Source of the DNA: PMG-095 sp049324695
Lineage (GTDB): Bacteria; Myxococcota_A; Polyangia; Polyangiales; Polyangiaceae
Assembly (NCBI GenBank): GCA_049324695.1
Contig: JBMOMJ010000013.1
Location: 118,365 to 182,364, forward strand
Direction: 5' to 3'
DNA length: 64,000 nucleotides
Shown: piece by piece, positions 18,156 through 26,955 of the stretch
Layout of the letters: every line of letters starts with the position of its first letter
How positions within the stretch are numbered: the first letter of the stretch is position 1
Notes under the pieces: generated by a model
What the model was told of the DNA's origin: nothing
The model's database searches: none
The model's input: the letters and a program-made list of their open reading frames with translations, nothing else
Made by a program: the position numbers and the translations under genes

Positions 18156-19634
18156 ATGAACCAAGAACCGATCGCTATAACTCCACGCAAGTCTAGGCCG
18201 CCGCGTTCTCGGCTGAGCGCCCGCCGGCGCGCATGCCTCTGCCGGCTCGAGCTCCTGTTCAAGCGACCTCGTCTGTACTTCCTCCGTGCTGGCGCACGGC
18301 TTGCTCCTACCGAAGCGCAGAGGCTGTTTGCCTTAACGGTGACTCTAGGGGCCGTGTGTGGGGTCGCGGCAGTTGCGTTTCACCTCTCGATCCAGCTGTG
18401 TGAACGGCAGCTAATCGAGCGAGCCATGGCGGCGTCCGGATACACGTGGGTGTTTTGGACGTTGCTGCTGCCAACTGCGGGCGGATTGGTCTGTGGCGTT
18501 CTGATCGAATACGTAGCGCCCAGAGCGCGCGGCAGCGGCATTCCGTTGGTCAAAGTGGCGTTTGCGCGCAGCTCGACCATCCACGCGCGAGATAGCTTTT
18601 GGAAATTCGTGATCAGCTCCCTTCAGTTGGGTTCGGGGGCTTCGCTGGGGCGCGAAGGTCCAACCGTGCAAATCTGTGCAGGCATCAGCGCGCTGTTCGG
18701 GCGCGCCGTGGGTATTTCGCATGCTAGCCAGCGACGCTTGTTGCCAGTGGGTGCCGCTGCCGGCATCGCCGCTGCATTCAATGCACCCATCGCGGCAGTC
18801 ACCTTCACCATCGAAGAGGTGGTAGGTCACCTGGACCAAGCGGTGCTGTCCGGCGTCATCGTGGCCGCTGCCCTGGCTGCCGTGATCGAGCGAAGCGTAC
18901 TAGGAGAACACGCCGTGTTCGACGTTCCGAGCTCGTATGGGCTCGCACACGCTTCCTCCCTCCTAATCTACGCTTTCATCGGGCTAGCCGCGGCGGTGAC
19001 CTCGATCGCCTTCACCGACTTTTTGCTGTGGCTGCGAGGACGGTTCTCAGGACTGAAGTGTGTTCCCGCCTGGGCGAAGCCAGCAATGGGAGGAGCCGTC
19101 ACTGGGCTTTTGGCGATTGCAGCGCTTGCAGTCCTGGGCACGCACGGCATCACCGGCGGCGGTTACGTCACTTTGAGCCAAGCGCTCAGCGGGCAACTCG
19201 CCACGCGCGTGATGCTGGCGCTCAGCGCGATGAAGCTCTTGAGCACCACCTTTTCCTACGCGAGTGGCGGCGCTGGCGGAGTGTTCGCGCCGACCTTGTT
19301 CATCGGCGGCATGCTGGGCGGCGCCATTGGCGTACTGGACAACCTGCTACTCGGTCACGCTGAGCAGTCCGTCGGCGCGTTTGCCCTGGTCGGGATGGGA
19401 GCCGCGTTTGCAGGAGTGATTCGTGCCCCCATCACCTCAGTTCTCATCATCATCGAGCTGACCCACGGCTATTCACTGATTCTGCCGCTGATGATCGCGA
19501 ACATGACCGCCTACGCCTTGGCGCGGCATTGGCGGCCGCACTCCCTCTACGAGGAGCTGCTTGCGCAGGATGGAATCAGCTTGGAGAGCGGCCACACGAC
19601 TCACCATTCGAGCCGGCAACCCGGCACGTCGTGA
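18156..19634 (+). CDS. ClC-family chloride channel/antiporter
   Basis: A 492-residue integral membrane protein with about ten or more hydrophobic helices. The three chloride-coordinating signatures of ClC proteins are intact: GSGIP (about residue 125), GREGP (about 165) and GGVFAP (about 375). The external gating Glu of GREGP is present, and so is the Glu pair in FTIEEV (about 219) that matches the internal proton Glu of E. coli ClcA. This points to a Cl-/H+ antiporter rather than a passive channel. No CBS domains follow, as in short bacterial members. The N-terminus is unusually basic. The 3' end overlaps the convergent lipoprotein gene by 34 bp. Confidence 0.95.
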   Translation: MNQEPIAITPRKSRPPRSRLSARRRACLCRLELLFKRPRLYFLRAGARLAPTEAQRLFALTVTLGAVCGVAAVAFHLSIQLCERQLIERAMAASGYTWVFWTLLLPTAGGLVCGVLIEYVAPRARGSGIPLVKVAFARSSTIHARDSFWKFVISSLQLGSGASLGREGPTVQICAGISALFGRAVGISHASQRRLLPVGAAAGIAAAFNAPIAAVTFTIEEVVGHLDQAVLSGVIVAAALAAVIERSVLGEHAVFDVPSSYGLAHASSLLIYAFIGLAAAVTSIAFTDFLLWLRGRFSGLKCVPAWAKPAMGGAVTGLLAIAALAVLGTHGITGGGYVTLSQALSGQLATRVMLALSAMKLLSTTFSYASGGAGGVFAPTLFIGGMLGGAIGVLDNLLLGHAEQSVGAFALVGMGAAFAGVIRAPITSVLIIIELTHGYSLILPLMIANMTAYALARHWRPHSLYEELLAQDGISLESGHTTHHSSRQPGTS

Positions 19635-21223
19635 CACTGGCTCACGCTGAGCTCGCGACATGGTTTGGCTGCTCCCTCGCAAAATGTCGTGACAGAGCAG
19701 CCAAGCTTGCCGCAAATCTCCGGGTTCGGCTGCAATAGGCAGCGCGCTTGCCCGGAGCACGTCTGCCCCTCGAGGGTGCAGCCCAGCGCTTTTGGGCACT
19801 CCGTCGCGCTCAGCTGCTCGCAGATGCCAAAATCGGAGCTGTTCGGATAACAGTTCCGCAGCGTGCAGCCGGCTGCTTCGCAGTACATGGGATCTTGCAA
19901 GCCGCAGTCTTGTTCGGTCCCCCCGCAGTGCTCGAGTGGTGCTCCCCAGCTGCAGCCGGGTTCCTCGTCGCACGTGGAGAAGTCGCAGTTATCATTGGCC
20001 GTGCCGCGGCAACCCGCCGCGTTCCAAGTGCAACCTTGTAAGACACCGCAGTCGAACTGGGAATTAGCCATCGCACAACGCGTGGACGACCCGGTCGTCG
20101 CCTGACAAACCCCCGACGCGCAACTGCCGCCTTTGCCGCATTGCTCGGCGGTGCGTTGAGCGCAAGGAAGCGGCTTACCGCGACAACTCTCCTTCTTGAG
20201 CTTGTACGCAACTTGCTGGGTACCGTCTCTAGCGAATCCTCCACCGATCCACAGCTCCTCCCCGTTAACGCAATAGGGCACGAACGATGCGGCCAACCAG
20301 AGCGACTCACCCTCGCGCCGCCACGTGCCACTGAAATCCAGACTGAAGCTTTCGAGGCCGTTCGCGACACAGTCGCACACACCACAAGCGCTCGCCGCAC
20401 AATCCAGGGAACGCGGCATGCCAAACAGAAATGGATACGCGAACAAGTTCGCTCTCGAGCATTGATTCACCGAGTCGATGCCCAGACAGCCGAGCGATGC
20501 CTGCTCCTTGAGATCCACGCGCTCGGTGCCGCGAACCTGCAGCTCGCCACCGTCCAAGATGCGCAGAGTCAGATCCGAAGTGCTCGTTTTACCCGAAACC
20601 ACCTTGATGCAACTTCCCTCCGCCGAGATCCCGGTCGGAAAACACGCCTCCATGAGCCGCCAGGTTCCGAACGGCTCACCCCCACACGCCTTGAAGCACG
20701 ATGAAGCTTTGGGCGACGCGCACTGATCGGCGGACGGACACTCACACTGCGACTTTTCCCCCACGCATTTCGTGATCCCGGGCGACGCCCCGCACAAACA
20801 CGGCACGCCACCCAGGCAGCTTGCGCTACCGCCAGCGCCCGGCTTGCCCCCGCTCGCCGCGCCTCCACTCGAGCTGCCTCCGAACGAAAAGCCGCCGATC
20901 CCAAACGCGCCACCAAAACCAAAGGCGCCGCCGCTCCCTGGTGGGCGACCTCCTGCCGCGCCTTCAGCACCGCCACCGAATCCACCCGCCGCGCGTCCGC
21001 CCAAACCTCCACCGAAGCCGCCCTCTTCGAACGCACCCGCTTCACCTGCATTCGCGTTACCGGCGATCGCACCACGGCCCCCGCTGGCACCACCCTTCCC
21101 CAAGTTGCCCGACTGCCCGCCCTCAGCGTTCGCGTCTTTCGAATCCGCATTTCCGCAAGCGCTGAGTGCTGCGATCGCAAGCAGAGTCATCCCCACAATC
21201 GGTCGAGCCACACTTCGTCCCAC
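19601..21223 (-). CDS. Cysteine-rich lipoprotein with Gly-rich linker
   Basis: I chose the GTG at 21223 as start because GGAGG lies 7 nt upstream and the product then opens with a perfect lipoprotein signal ending IAALSAC (cleavage before Cys). The 540-residue protein has a Gly/Ala/Ser linker (about residues 30-140), then a Cys-rich module (CLGGVPCLCGASPGITKC), a central part with a beta-sandwich look around residues 190-350, and a C-terminal Cys-rich tail with repeated GC-W and CNPxxC-like pairs. It should be exported and lipid-anchored; function is unknown. The stop lies inside the chloride transporter gene on the other strand. Confidence 0.85.
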   Translation of the reverse strand: MGRSVARPIVGMTLLAIAALSACGNADSKDANAEGGQSGNLGKGGASGGRGAIAGNANAGEAGAFEEGGFGGGLGGRAAGGFGGGAEGAAGGRPPGSGGAFGFGGAFGIGGFSFGGSSSGGAASGGKPGAGGSASCLGGVPCLCGASPGITKCVGEKSQCECPSADQCASPKASSCFKACGGEPFGTWRLMEACFPTGISAEGSCIKVVSGKTSTSDLTLRILDGGELQVRGTERVDLKEQASLGCLGIDSVNQCSRANLFAYPFLFGMPRSLDCAASACGVCDCVANGLESFSLDFSGTWRREGESLWLAASFVPYCVNGEELWIGGGFARDGTQQVAYKLKKESCRGKPLPCAQRTAEQCGKGGSCASGVCQATTGSSTRCAMANSQFDCGVLQGCTWNAAGCRGTANDNCDFSTCDEEPGCSWGAPLEHCGGTEQDCGLQDPMYCEAAGCTLRNCYPNSSDFGICEQLSATECPKALGCTLEGQTCSGQARCLLQPNPEICGKLGCSVTTFCEGAAKPCRELSVSQCHDVPGCRLEW

Positions 21224-21398
21224 GTCACAACCTCCGCAAGGTCGAACTTTCGTCCACACCGTCCTGAGCGATCACGCCTCCTGACCAATGCCCACTCGAG
21301 GCGACGCGGATCGGAAGACCTGCATCGAACTTTCGTACTCGATACGAAAAATCCCGTACGAGCGCTCGCGCGCTACATATGTGAGCCCGCTCCGCGCC

Positions 21399-22340
21399 TC
21401 ACCCGTGAGCGCCCGGCTCATCGAGCAGAAACGCTTCCACCACGCGGCCATCGATGTCCGTGAAGCCGTACTCGCGCGCCAAATCAGCGACGAGAAGCAC
21501 GCGCCCCGTCTTCTCGAATACGTTTGCATCCGCGGCCAGCCGCGCCACAGCTCGCCCCAAGTAACGCGGCGATTCGGTGCGCGCCAGCGCTGGACGCTCA
21601 CGCCAGTGCTCCTCATCAGTCTTGTGACCGGCCAGCACGAACTCGGTACGCATCCATCCCGGCGAAACCGCGACCGACGCGACCTGGTGCCCTCGCAAAT
21701 CCTCCGCCATACCGAGCGCCAGCCGGTTCATGCTGGCCTTGGCCAAATCGTACAGCAAGTTGCCCTTGAGATACTGATTGCGATCCCAAAACGTGGTCGT
21801 CACGATCAACCCGCTTCGCTGCCGCACAAAGATTGGCGCCGCCACGCGGCTCGCCAACAAGTGATTGCGCACGCCGCGGTCGAACATCGCGTCCCACTGC
21901 TCGAGCGGATGCTCCCAAAACGGCGCCTGAAATACACCGTTGAAACACTCGTGCCCGCCCCACGCGTTGTTCACCAGCAAATCTAGCTTCCCGCCTTGCT
22001 CGCGCTCCACGCGCTCGAACAACGCTTTCACGTCCGCCTCACGCGTGTGATCGCAATGCACCGCGATCCCTCGTCCGCCAGCGCGTGTCACCTCCTCGGC
22101 CGTCTCGTCGATGCTTCCCGGCAAACTCGAAAGCTTCGAAAGCTCCAGCAACTGCCGATACTTCTCCGTCGGTTGCTCCGCGCGCGTCGTGCGCCCGGTC
22201 ACATAAACCGTCGCGCCTGCCGCTCCCAACTCCACCGCAATGCCGCGCCCGGCACCACGACTTCCACCGGTCACCACCGCTACTTTACCAGCCAGCGGTC
22301 GCGCTCCCGTCTCATCCAATGAACGATTGTCTGCCTGCAT
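21399..22340 (-). CDS. Short-chain dehydrogenase, DHRS1-like
   Basis: A 313-residue SDR oxidoreductase. Start at 22340 is supported by GGAGG 8 nt upstream; an in-frame ATG at 22364 has none. The nucleotide-binding motif TGGSRGAGRG, the NNAWGG motif and the active-site YDLAK are all present. The catalytic Ser position reads as Thr (VTTTFWDR), an accepted variant. The segments ATVYVTGRTTR, LDLLVNNAWGG and the long insert after the cofactor motif resemble human DHRS1 and its bacterial relatives. It lies 43 nt downstream of the AraC regulator on the same strand and is probably co-transcribed with it. The substrate is not known. Confidence 0.93.
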   Translation of the reverse strand: MQADNRSLDETGARPLAGKVAVVTGGSRGAGRGIAVELGAAGATVYVTGRTTRAEQPTEKYRQLLELSKLSSLPGSIDETAEEVTRAGGRGIAVHCDHTREADVKALFERVEREQGGKLDLLVNNAWGGHECFNGVFQAPFWEHPLEQWDAMFDRGVRNHLLASRVAAPIFVRQRSGLIVTTTFWDRNQYLKGNLLYDLAKASMNRLALGMAEDLRGHQVASVAVSPGWMRTEFVLAGHKTDEEHWRERPALARTESPRYLGRAVARLAADANVFEKTGRVLLVADLAREYGFTDIDGRVVEAFLLDEPGAHG

Positions 22341-22383
22341 GGAATTGTCCTCCAACGACCTCATCCGAAGCCTAAAACAAGCG

Positions 22384-23328
22384 TCAAGGCAGCGTCTTGG
22401 AAGAACCCGAAATCGTACGCCGGAAGAACTCCGTTGGTGTCAGACCGCTGAAAGCACGAAACTCATTCACCAAGTGCGACTGGTCATAAAAACCACGCTC
22501 CAGCGCCAACTCCGCCCAACGTGGCCCGTCGCGATCACCAGCGCCAGCATCAACGCCAGCGAGCAACGGCCGCACTCGGCGCAACGCCCGCAAACACGCC
22601 TGCAATCGTGCCAACCGACTCACAGCTCGCGGCGACAACCCCACCTCAGCGTGAAACAGCTGCTGCAAACGCCGCTCCCCAACTCCCACACTCTCAGCCA
22701 CCTCACGCAATGAGCGCTGTCCCTCGCCCGCAGAAATCAATTGCACCGCCCGCAACGCCGACGCGCTTGCACTCACTCCCGCGCTGAGACCCGACTTCGC
22801 CCCCAACGCCGCCCCGCGCCGCAAACGCTCCCGCAACCAACCATCCAACAACACCACGCGCGCCGAATCATCTCCAGCCCCGAGCAACCGCTCACCTAAC
22901 TCACGCCCTGCGCTCCCCCACACGCTCTCGATCGAAATTGCCTGCCCACTGATCTCACCAGCTGGCATTCCCAACACCGCTCTTGCCGCTCCTGCGCGCA
23001 ACGTCACCGAAAGCCCTTCCACGCGCCCACGCAACCGAATCAGCGCCGGCTCCACGTTCGCACCAATCACCTCCAACTGCCGCCCGCCTCCCTCATCCAC
23101 ACCCGGCGCATCTCCCAAATTCACAATCAAGCGCACCGCACCATCCGGCAAAACCCGCTCCACAATCTCATGCCCCGCCGGAACCACCTCGCGATAGCCG
23201 AGAACGTGCGCCACGTAACCGCGCAGCTTCTCACTCACCGGCCACGCGCGCAACGATCCTGCGGGGGCCTCCGCCTCGGGCGCCTGCACCGAATCTTCGT
23301 CCAATCGCAGAAACAGCCGCTCGCTCAT
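22384..23328 (-). CDS. AraC-family transcriptional regulator
   Basis: A 314-residue regulator when started at the ATG at 23328 (MSERLFLRLDED); the open frame is longer upstream but that part reads as noise. The N-terminal sensor half has LPDGAVRLIVNLGD, which matches the DUF6597-type domain seen before AraC DNA-binding domains. The C-terminal 100 residues carry the two helix-turn-helix motifs of AraC (SLREVAESVGVGERRLQQLF and FYDQSHLVNEFRAFSGLTP). It probably controls the dehydrogenase behind it and perhaps the divergent gene 98 bp away. The inducer is unknown. Codons in this gene are unusually G-ending compared with neighbours. Confidence 0.93.
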   Translation of the reverse strand: MSERLFLRLDEDSVQAPEAEAPAGSLRAWPVSEKLRGYVAHVLGYREVVPAGHEIVERVLPDGAVRLIVNLGDAPGVDEGGGRQLEVIGANVEPALIRLRGRVEGLSVTLRAGAARAVLGMPAGEISGQAISIESVWGSAGRELGERLLGAGDDSARVVLLDGWLRERLRRGAALGAKSGLSAGVSASASALRAVQLISAGEGQRSLREVAESVGVGERRLQQLFHAEVGLSPRAVSRLARLQACLRALRRVRPLLAGVDAGAGDRDGPRWAELALERGFYDQSHLVNEFRAFSGLTPTEFFRRTISGSSKTLP

Positions 23329-23405
23329 CGACCGACATCGAATGCTACTTCCGCGCCACCAAAGCACAATGGCCGCTCCCAATCGAAACCATCCAAGCCA
23401 TACGC

Positions 23406-23418
23406 AACACGGCGTGTT
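23406..23418. promoter_or_regulatory. Perfect 6-1-6 palindrome between divergent genes
   Basis: AACACG-G-CGTGTT is a perfect inverted repeat that ends 8 bp before the start codon of the exported protein gene, in the 98-bp space between it and the divergent AraC regulator. It could be an operator for one or both genes. AraC proteins usually bind direct repeats, so another factor is possible. Confidence 0.3.
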
Positions 23419-23426
23419 CCACCCCC

Positions 23427-23909
23427 ATGCCGCCCCTTCCACGCCTCACCGTCGTCACCGCGGCTCTGCTCGCCGCAACTTTCGCAACCGCCCACGCACT
23501 CGCCGAGCCCAAGTGCCCACCAGGCCAGCGCCCCAGCCTACGCGGTTGCACCACCTCCGCTCCCCTCACCCGCACCACCAGCTCAACTTCCACCTCAGTC
23601 GCCCCAACACCCAAACGTGCTGCCGTCCCGTCCATACCTAGCGTTTCGCGCGAAACACATAGCAGCGCCCTGCACCTCGCCGAGCGCCGCTCCCTCATCG
23701 CGGAACTCCAACGCCTCGAACTGCTGCTCGCCCGCACTCCTCAAAAATCACCGGATCGCCCCCAAATCCTGCGCCGCCTCGCCGAAGGCTATGCAGAACT
23801 CGAACGCGCCGCCGTCCTCGAACACGAAACCGCAAAACTCCGCGCCGAACGCGAAGAGCGAGCCCACCGCGACGCCACCGCCCACGCCAAGACTACCGGC
23901 AGACTCTAA
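23427..23909 (+). CDS. Short exported protein, possibly truncated TPR-type protein
   Basis: A 160-residue protein from the ATG at 23427, beginning with a clear signal peptide (LTVVTAALLAATFATAHALA, cleavage near LAEP). A Ser/Thr/Pro linker is followed by a helical part (about residues 85-150) that includes SPDRPQILRRLAEGYAELE. That phrase resembles the opening of much longer myxobacterial tetratricopeptide proteins as I remember them, so this gene may be an early-terminated relative; no continuation was found in other frames downstream. It is divergent from the AraC gene. Function unknown. Confidence 0.6.
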   Translation: MPPLPRLTVVTAALLAATFATAHALAEPKCPPGQRPSLRGCTTSAPLTRTTSSTSTSVAPTPKRAAVPSIPSVSRETHSSALHLAERRSLIAELQRLELLLARTPQKSPDRPQILRRLAEGYAELERAAVLEHETAKLRAEREERAHRDATAHAKTTGRL

Positions 23910-24155
23910 CCGCACCGCCTGCGCCGCGTTGCCCCCATGGGTTGAGGATTCGTCACATTCTCGGAACGCACCCGCGTGTGCGCTCACATGCCCGACAGCT
24001 GTCGCTGTCATAGTAGTTGCCATCCGCGTACATGTGGTACTCGGGCGTGGGGCTATCGAGCGTGCCGCCGTTCGTTTTCCGGCCCCGGAATCATGTAGTT
24101 GCCGGCAGCGGTCTTCCTCGAAGTGGTCGCAGCTACGTGCGCAGCGCGGCGCGTT
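23910..24155 (-). pseudogene. Possible degraded remnant of a cysteine-rich protein gene
   Basis: This 246-bp stretch has no intact gene. On the minus strand short protein-like pieces appear in three different frames one after another: SCDHFEEDRC, then NYMIPGPENE, then PEYHMYADGNYYDSDSC. Such a pattern fits a decayed coding sequence with small indels, possibly of a Cys-rich lipoprotein like others in this window. It could also be chance; the evidence is only the look of the peptides. Confidence 0.25.
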
Positions 24156-24845
24156 TCATTTGCGCAATGGTTCCAACGCGCTTGCAAGCTCGTCCGGGCC
24201 TCGCAGGTTCACCACGTCACCGTGTGCCATCACCACGCGTTCAATCCGCCAACTCAGTACTCGATCAAGACTCTCTCGCAACGCAAGCCGGTCCTTCGCG
24301 AGCCAGCGCCACACGCGATTTGTCCCAAACTTTGCGGAGACCCCGAGCGCCCAATAGAGGACGCGCGTCGCCGCGTGCGGCTCATCACCAACGTTGAACA
24401 AGAGGTCCGTGCAAATCAGCGAACCTGACGCCGCATGAAGGAACACGTATTCGCTCCAGGCGGGCGCTCCACCAATCGAGACGGCAGGCAACTCCTCTTT
24501 CCAGGGCGCGCCTTCACTCAACTGATCGTCGAACGCAATTTCCGGCCGTTTTTCGGCTAAGCCGGGCGCCGCCCACAACCTCGCTCCGCCGTAGCGCGCC
24601 TTCGCGTCCCTCGCGAATCGATAGTGAAACCGATTTGGTGCCACGATGTCCTCAACGCGCCCGAGCTTTGCCAATGTGTCCGCCAACTCGTCATCGATTG
24701 GAACGGGCGAATGCAGCCATAATCCACCGCTCGCCCGTCGCACCACCGTCATCCGCATTCGATGGTGCATGCCGCCTTCGTAGCGGTGATGTTCCGCTTC
24801 CCACAGGTCCGTCGTAATTATTCGAAATGTCGTCGACTGTCGCAT
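24156..24845 (-). CDS. DUF4336 domain protein (metallo-hydrolase-like)
   Basis: A 229-residue protein starting at 24845 (MRQSTTFRIITTDLW) with GGGAG upstream. The order VRRASGGLWLHSPVPIDDEL, then DIVAPNRFHYRFA, then GSLICTDLLFNVGDE, then RVVMAHGDVV is typical of DUF4336, a group related to the metallo-beta-lactamase fold but without the complete HxHxDH metal motif. I see His in APNRFHY and AHGD and Asp in CTDLLFN, which may retain part of the metal site. Cytoplasmic; reaction unknown. It stands 96 nt downstream of the ferredoxin-SCP2 gene on the same strand and could be the last gene of that transcript. Confidence 0.85.
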   Translation of the reverse strand: MRQSTTFRIITTDLWEAEHHRYEGGMHHRMRMTVVRRASGGLWLHSPVPIDDELADTLAKLGRVEDIVAPNRFHYRFARDAKARYGGARLWAAPGLAEKRPEIAFDDQLSEGAPWKEELPAVSIGGAPAWSEYVFLHAASGSLICTDLLFNVGDEPHAATRVLYWALGVSAKFGTNRVWRWLAKDRLALRESLDRVLSWRIERVVMAHGDVVNLRGPDELASALEPLRK

Positions 24846-24941
24846 GCCTCTCCCTCTAAAGAGCAAACGGCATGCCGAGGCTGGCCCCACGGAGCGATTC
24901 GGCCCCACGCACCAGTGCTCACGGGTGCGTCTCAGGAAATT

Positions 24942-26297
24942 CTACTGCGGAAAACACGCGGCAAATCGCCCAAGAAGCCGGGGATTGCCTTTGATTTTCA
25001 ACCTGCCGGTGAGCAGCAAGAAAATCGGATTTCGGCGCCGCTCTACGATTTCGAGCCAGAGCTTTCCCGAAGTGCGAACGTGTACGTCGGCGACCCCGAC
25101 GAGTCCGGATTCGACTTCAAGAGTGCCATCGTTGATACGAACCGTCGCCGTGAGTGGTTGCTCACCACTCAGCTCGAAGTGAAACACACCTTTCCAACCC
25201 TGCGCGGGCCTTCGCTGAAATACGAGTGGCAGAGAGCGAAACAGCCCGGCGACATCAAGCGCCCGTAAGCTCGAACGCACGCGCCGCGGCGTCTTGTTGG
25301 GAAAGCGCTTTGTAACGTGCGCCTCGGCGTCCGAACCAGCAACAACGTAGACCGGCTCTGCCTTATCGGTGAGAGGCTTCAGAACCTGCATTTTGAAGGC
25401 AGCGCGATCCTCCAGGTAAGGGCGCATGACATCTTCGCCCGCAGGGCACACTGCGATACAGTACGCGGCTTTGTAGTTCGGCCCGTACGCGAGTGACTGC
25501 CACATCGATGCACTCTCCGAGATGGAAACCTTTTGCCGCAAATCGGCGCGCGTGCGGCTCTCTGCCAGCGTTTCGGTGAGATCGCCGAACCCCGACATGA
25601 ACTCGCGATAGTTGTGCTCGTAGCAAGCCGAAAAGCGAAAGCTTCCGTCCGACTCGATGGCACCAACAGGACAGGCCGCAACACAAAGCTTGCAGCCAAC
25701 GCAGGGATTGAAGTCCAGAGGCACCGGCGCCTGAACTGCGGGCAGCGTGGTGATAACGCAGCCCAGCAAAATGAACGACCCAAACTTCGGGTGAATCACA
25801 CTGCGGTGAATTCCGATACGTCCGAGTTGCGCAGCCACCGCGACCGTCTTCTGCGAAATCACCCAGGTGCGCCCCGGGAAGTCATCCATCTCCATGGGAA
25901 AACCCATGGCCGGATTCACGCTCGGGTAGCCGCGTTCACTCAACGCGCGCGCAATTGCATGTGCAATCTCATCCACGTCGTGACCCGCGCGATGAAACTC
26001 CAGGTTGGCCATGCTGCGAGCAGGACTCCGAATGCTCTCGGGATGCGTCCGCACCACGAACGACACGATCGCGACTGCACCCGGTAGCACTCGCTCAGCC
26101 CGCGGCCGCTCCTCCGCCAAATCCGGATGCGACAGCGCCACCAAGCCGACGTCGTCTGCACCCGCCGCCAACGCAATCGCTCGAATCTCCTCGAAACTAG
26201 GCGGAACGCGCTCCGGCGCCTGAGCTCGGCGCAGCGCCATCACCGTCGGATGTTTGTCGAAATCGCGAATCAGAGGCAGAGAAACTGGCTTTGACAT
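24942..26297 (-). CDS. 4Fe-4S ferredoxin-type reductase fused to SCP2-like domain
   Basis: A 451-residue protein from the ATG at 26297 (MSKPVSLPLIRDFD). The first 330 residues resemble epoxyqueuosine-reductase/reductive-dehalogenase-type proteins: a GADDVGLVAL N-terminal domain and iron-sulfur ligands in CVGCKLCVAACP plus a later CIAVCP and a Cys in FSACYEHN. The last 100 residues (GWKGVFHFELSGEQPLTATV through LLTGRLKIKGNPRLLGRF) match an SCP2 sterol-carrier-like domain, which binds lipids or hydrophobic ligands. The cobalamin site of QueG was not traced, so the reaction is open; the fusion suggests reduction of a hydrophobic substrate. A palindromic operator covers its start region, and a TetR gene is 61 nt upstream on the same strand. 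Confidence 0.88.
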   Translation of the reverse strand: MSKPVSLPLIRDFDKHPTVMALRRAQAPERVPPSFEEIRAIALAAGADDVGLVALSHPDLAEERPRAERVLPGAVAIVSFVVRTHPESIRSPARSMANLEFHRAGHDVDEIAHAIARALSERGYPSVNPAMGFPMEMDDFPGRTWVISQKTVAVAAQLGRIGIHRSVIHPKFGSFILLGCVITTLPAVQAPVPLDFNPCVGCKLCVAACPVGAIESDGSFRFSACYEHNYREFMSGFGDLTETLAESRTRADLRQKVSISESASMWQSLAYGPNYKAAYCIAVCPAGEDVMRPYLEDRAAFKMQVLKPLTDKAEPVYVVAGSDAEAHVTKRFPNKTPRRVRSSLRALDVAGLFRSLPLVFQRRPAQGWKGVFHFELSGEQPLTATVRINDGTLEVESGLVGVADVHVRTSGKLWLEIVERRRNPIFLLLTGRLKIKGNPRLLGRFAACFPQ

Positions 26298-26309
26298 GAT
26301 AACCATCAT
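26296..26309. promoter_or_regulatory. Putative TetR operator before the ferredoxin-SCP2 gene
   Basis: ATGATAACCATCAT overlaps the start codon region of the ferredoxin-SCP2 gene. It differs by one base from the perfect palindrome ATGATGACCATCAT found before the TetR gene start at 26956-26969. Two such matches at the two expected places support a common regulator, most simply the TetR protein. Confidence 0.65.
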
Positions 26310-26358
26310 TCCATCGAACAAAAAGAAAAGACTGAAGCCTGGAACGCCTCTGGCGCGT

Positions 26359-26952
26359 TCAACGAGCTCGGGCGACCTTGAGAACTCTGTCAGCCAAACC
26401 GGAGTCGTCCATCACGCGCGCCAAAACGACCGCGCCGACCATCTGCGCAGCGCGCAGCAGCGCCTCATCGCTCAACTCAGAATTTCCCGTTTTCGCGAAG
26501 AGCGCCTTCTGCCGCGATTCGTCGTCCGACTCGCAGCCGCCCCTTTTCGCGGAAAGCGCTTTCTGAATTTGCAGAACGAGCCCGCGTGCGACCGACGCAA
26601 ATGCGCGCCGCACCACGACACCTTGGTACCGCGCCTCCGTCCCAAGCGCCGCGACGATGCACCCCACTTCAGGATGCTTCACGTGCTCGATCGACAAGTA
26701 ACGATTCAGCGCTTGATCCCCACCCTCCTCGAACACCGAAGCCGTCGTTTCGTCCCCCGCAGCGACAATCGCGGCAGCCACGAGCTCGTCACGGTTCTTG
26801 AAATGCGAATAGAAACCACCGTGTGTCAGCCCGACCTGCTTCATAATCGCAGGAATACTGACGCCCTCGAGCCCATGCTTCCGCAGCGCACGCGCCGCCT
26901 TCGCCACGATGCTCGCGCGTACCGCTTCCTTGTGACCTTCCGGGTAACGCAT
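26359..26952 (-). CDS. TetR-family transcriptional repressor
   Basis: A 197-residue repressor of typical TetR length. The N-terminal helix-turn-helix is clear: AARALRKHGLEGVSIPAIMK, QVGLTHGGFYSHFKNRDEL, where GLTHGGFYSHF is the recognition region. The C-terminal ligand domain is helical and carries ALGTEARYQGVVVRRAF. A perfect 6-2-6 palindrome lies 3 bp upstream of its start codon, fitting autoregulation, and a near-copy lies in front of the next gene downstream. It thus likely senses a small molecule and controls the ferredoxin-SCP2 gene, perhaps also DUF4336. The ligand is unknown. Confidence 0.95.
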   Translation of the reverse strand: MRYPEGHKEAVRASIVAKAARALRKHGLEGVSIPAIMKQVGLTHGGFYSHFKNRDELVAAAIVAAGDETTASVFEEGGDQALNRYLSIEHVKHPEVGCIVAALGTEARYQGVVVRRAFASVARGLVLQIQKALSAKRGGCESDDESRQKALFAKTGNSELSDEALLRAAQMVGAVVLARVMDDSGLADRVLKVARAR

Positions 26953-26955
26953 TAT

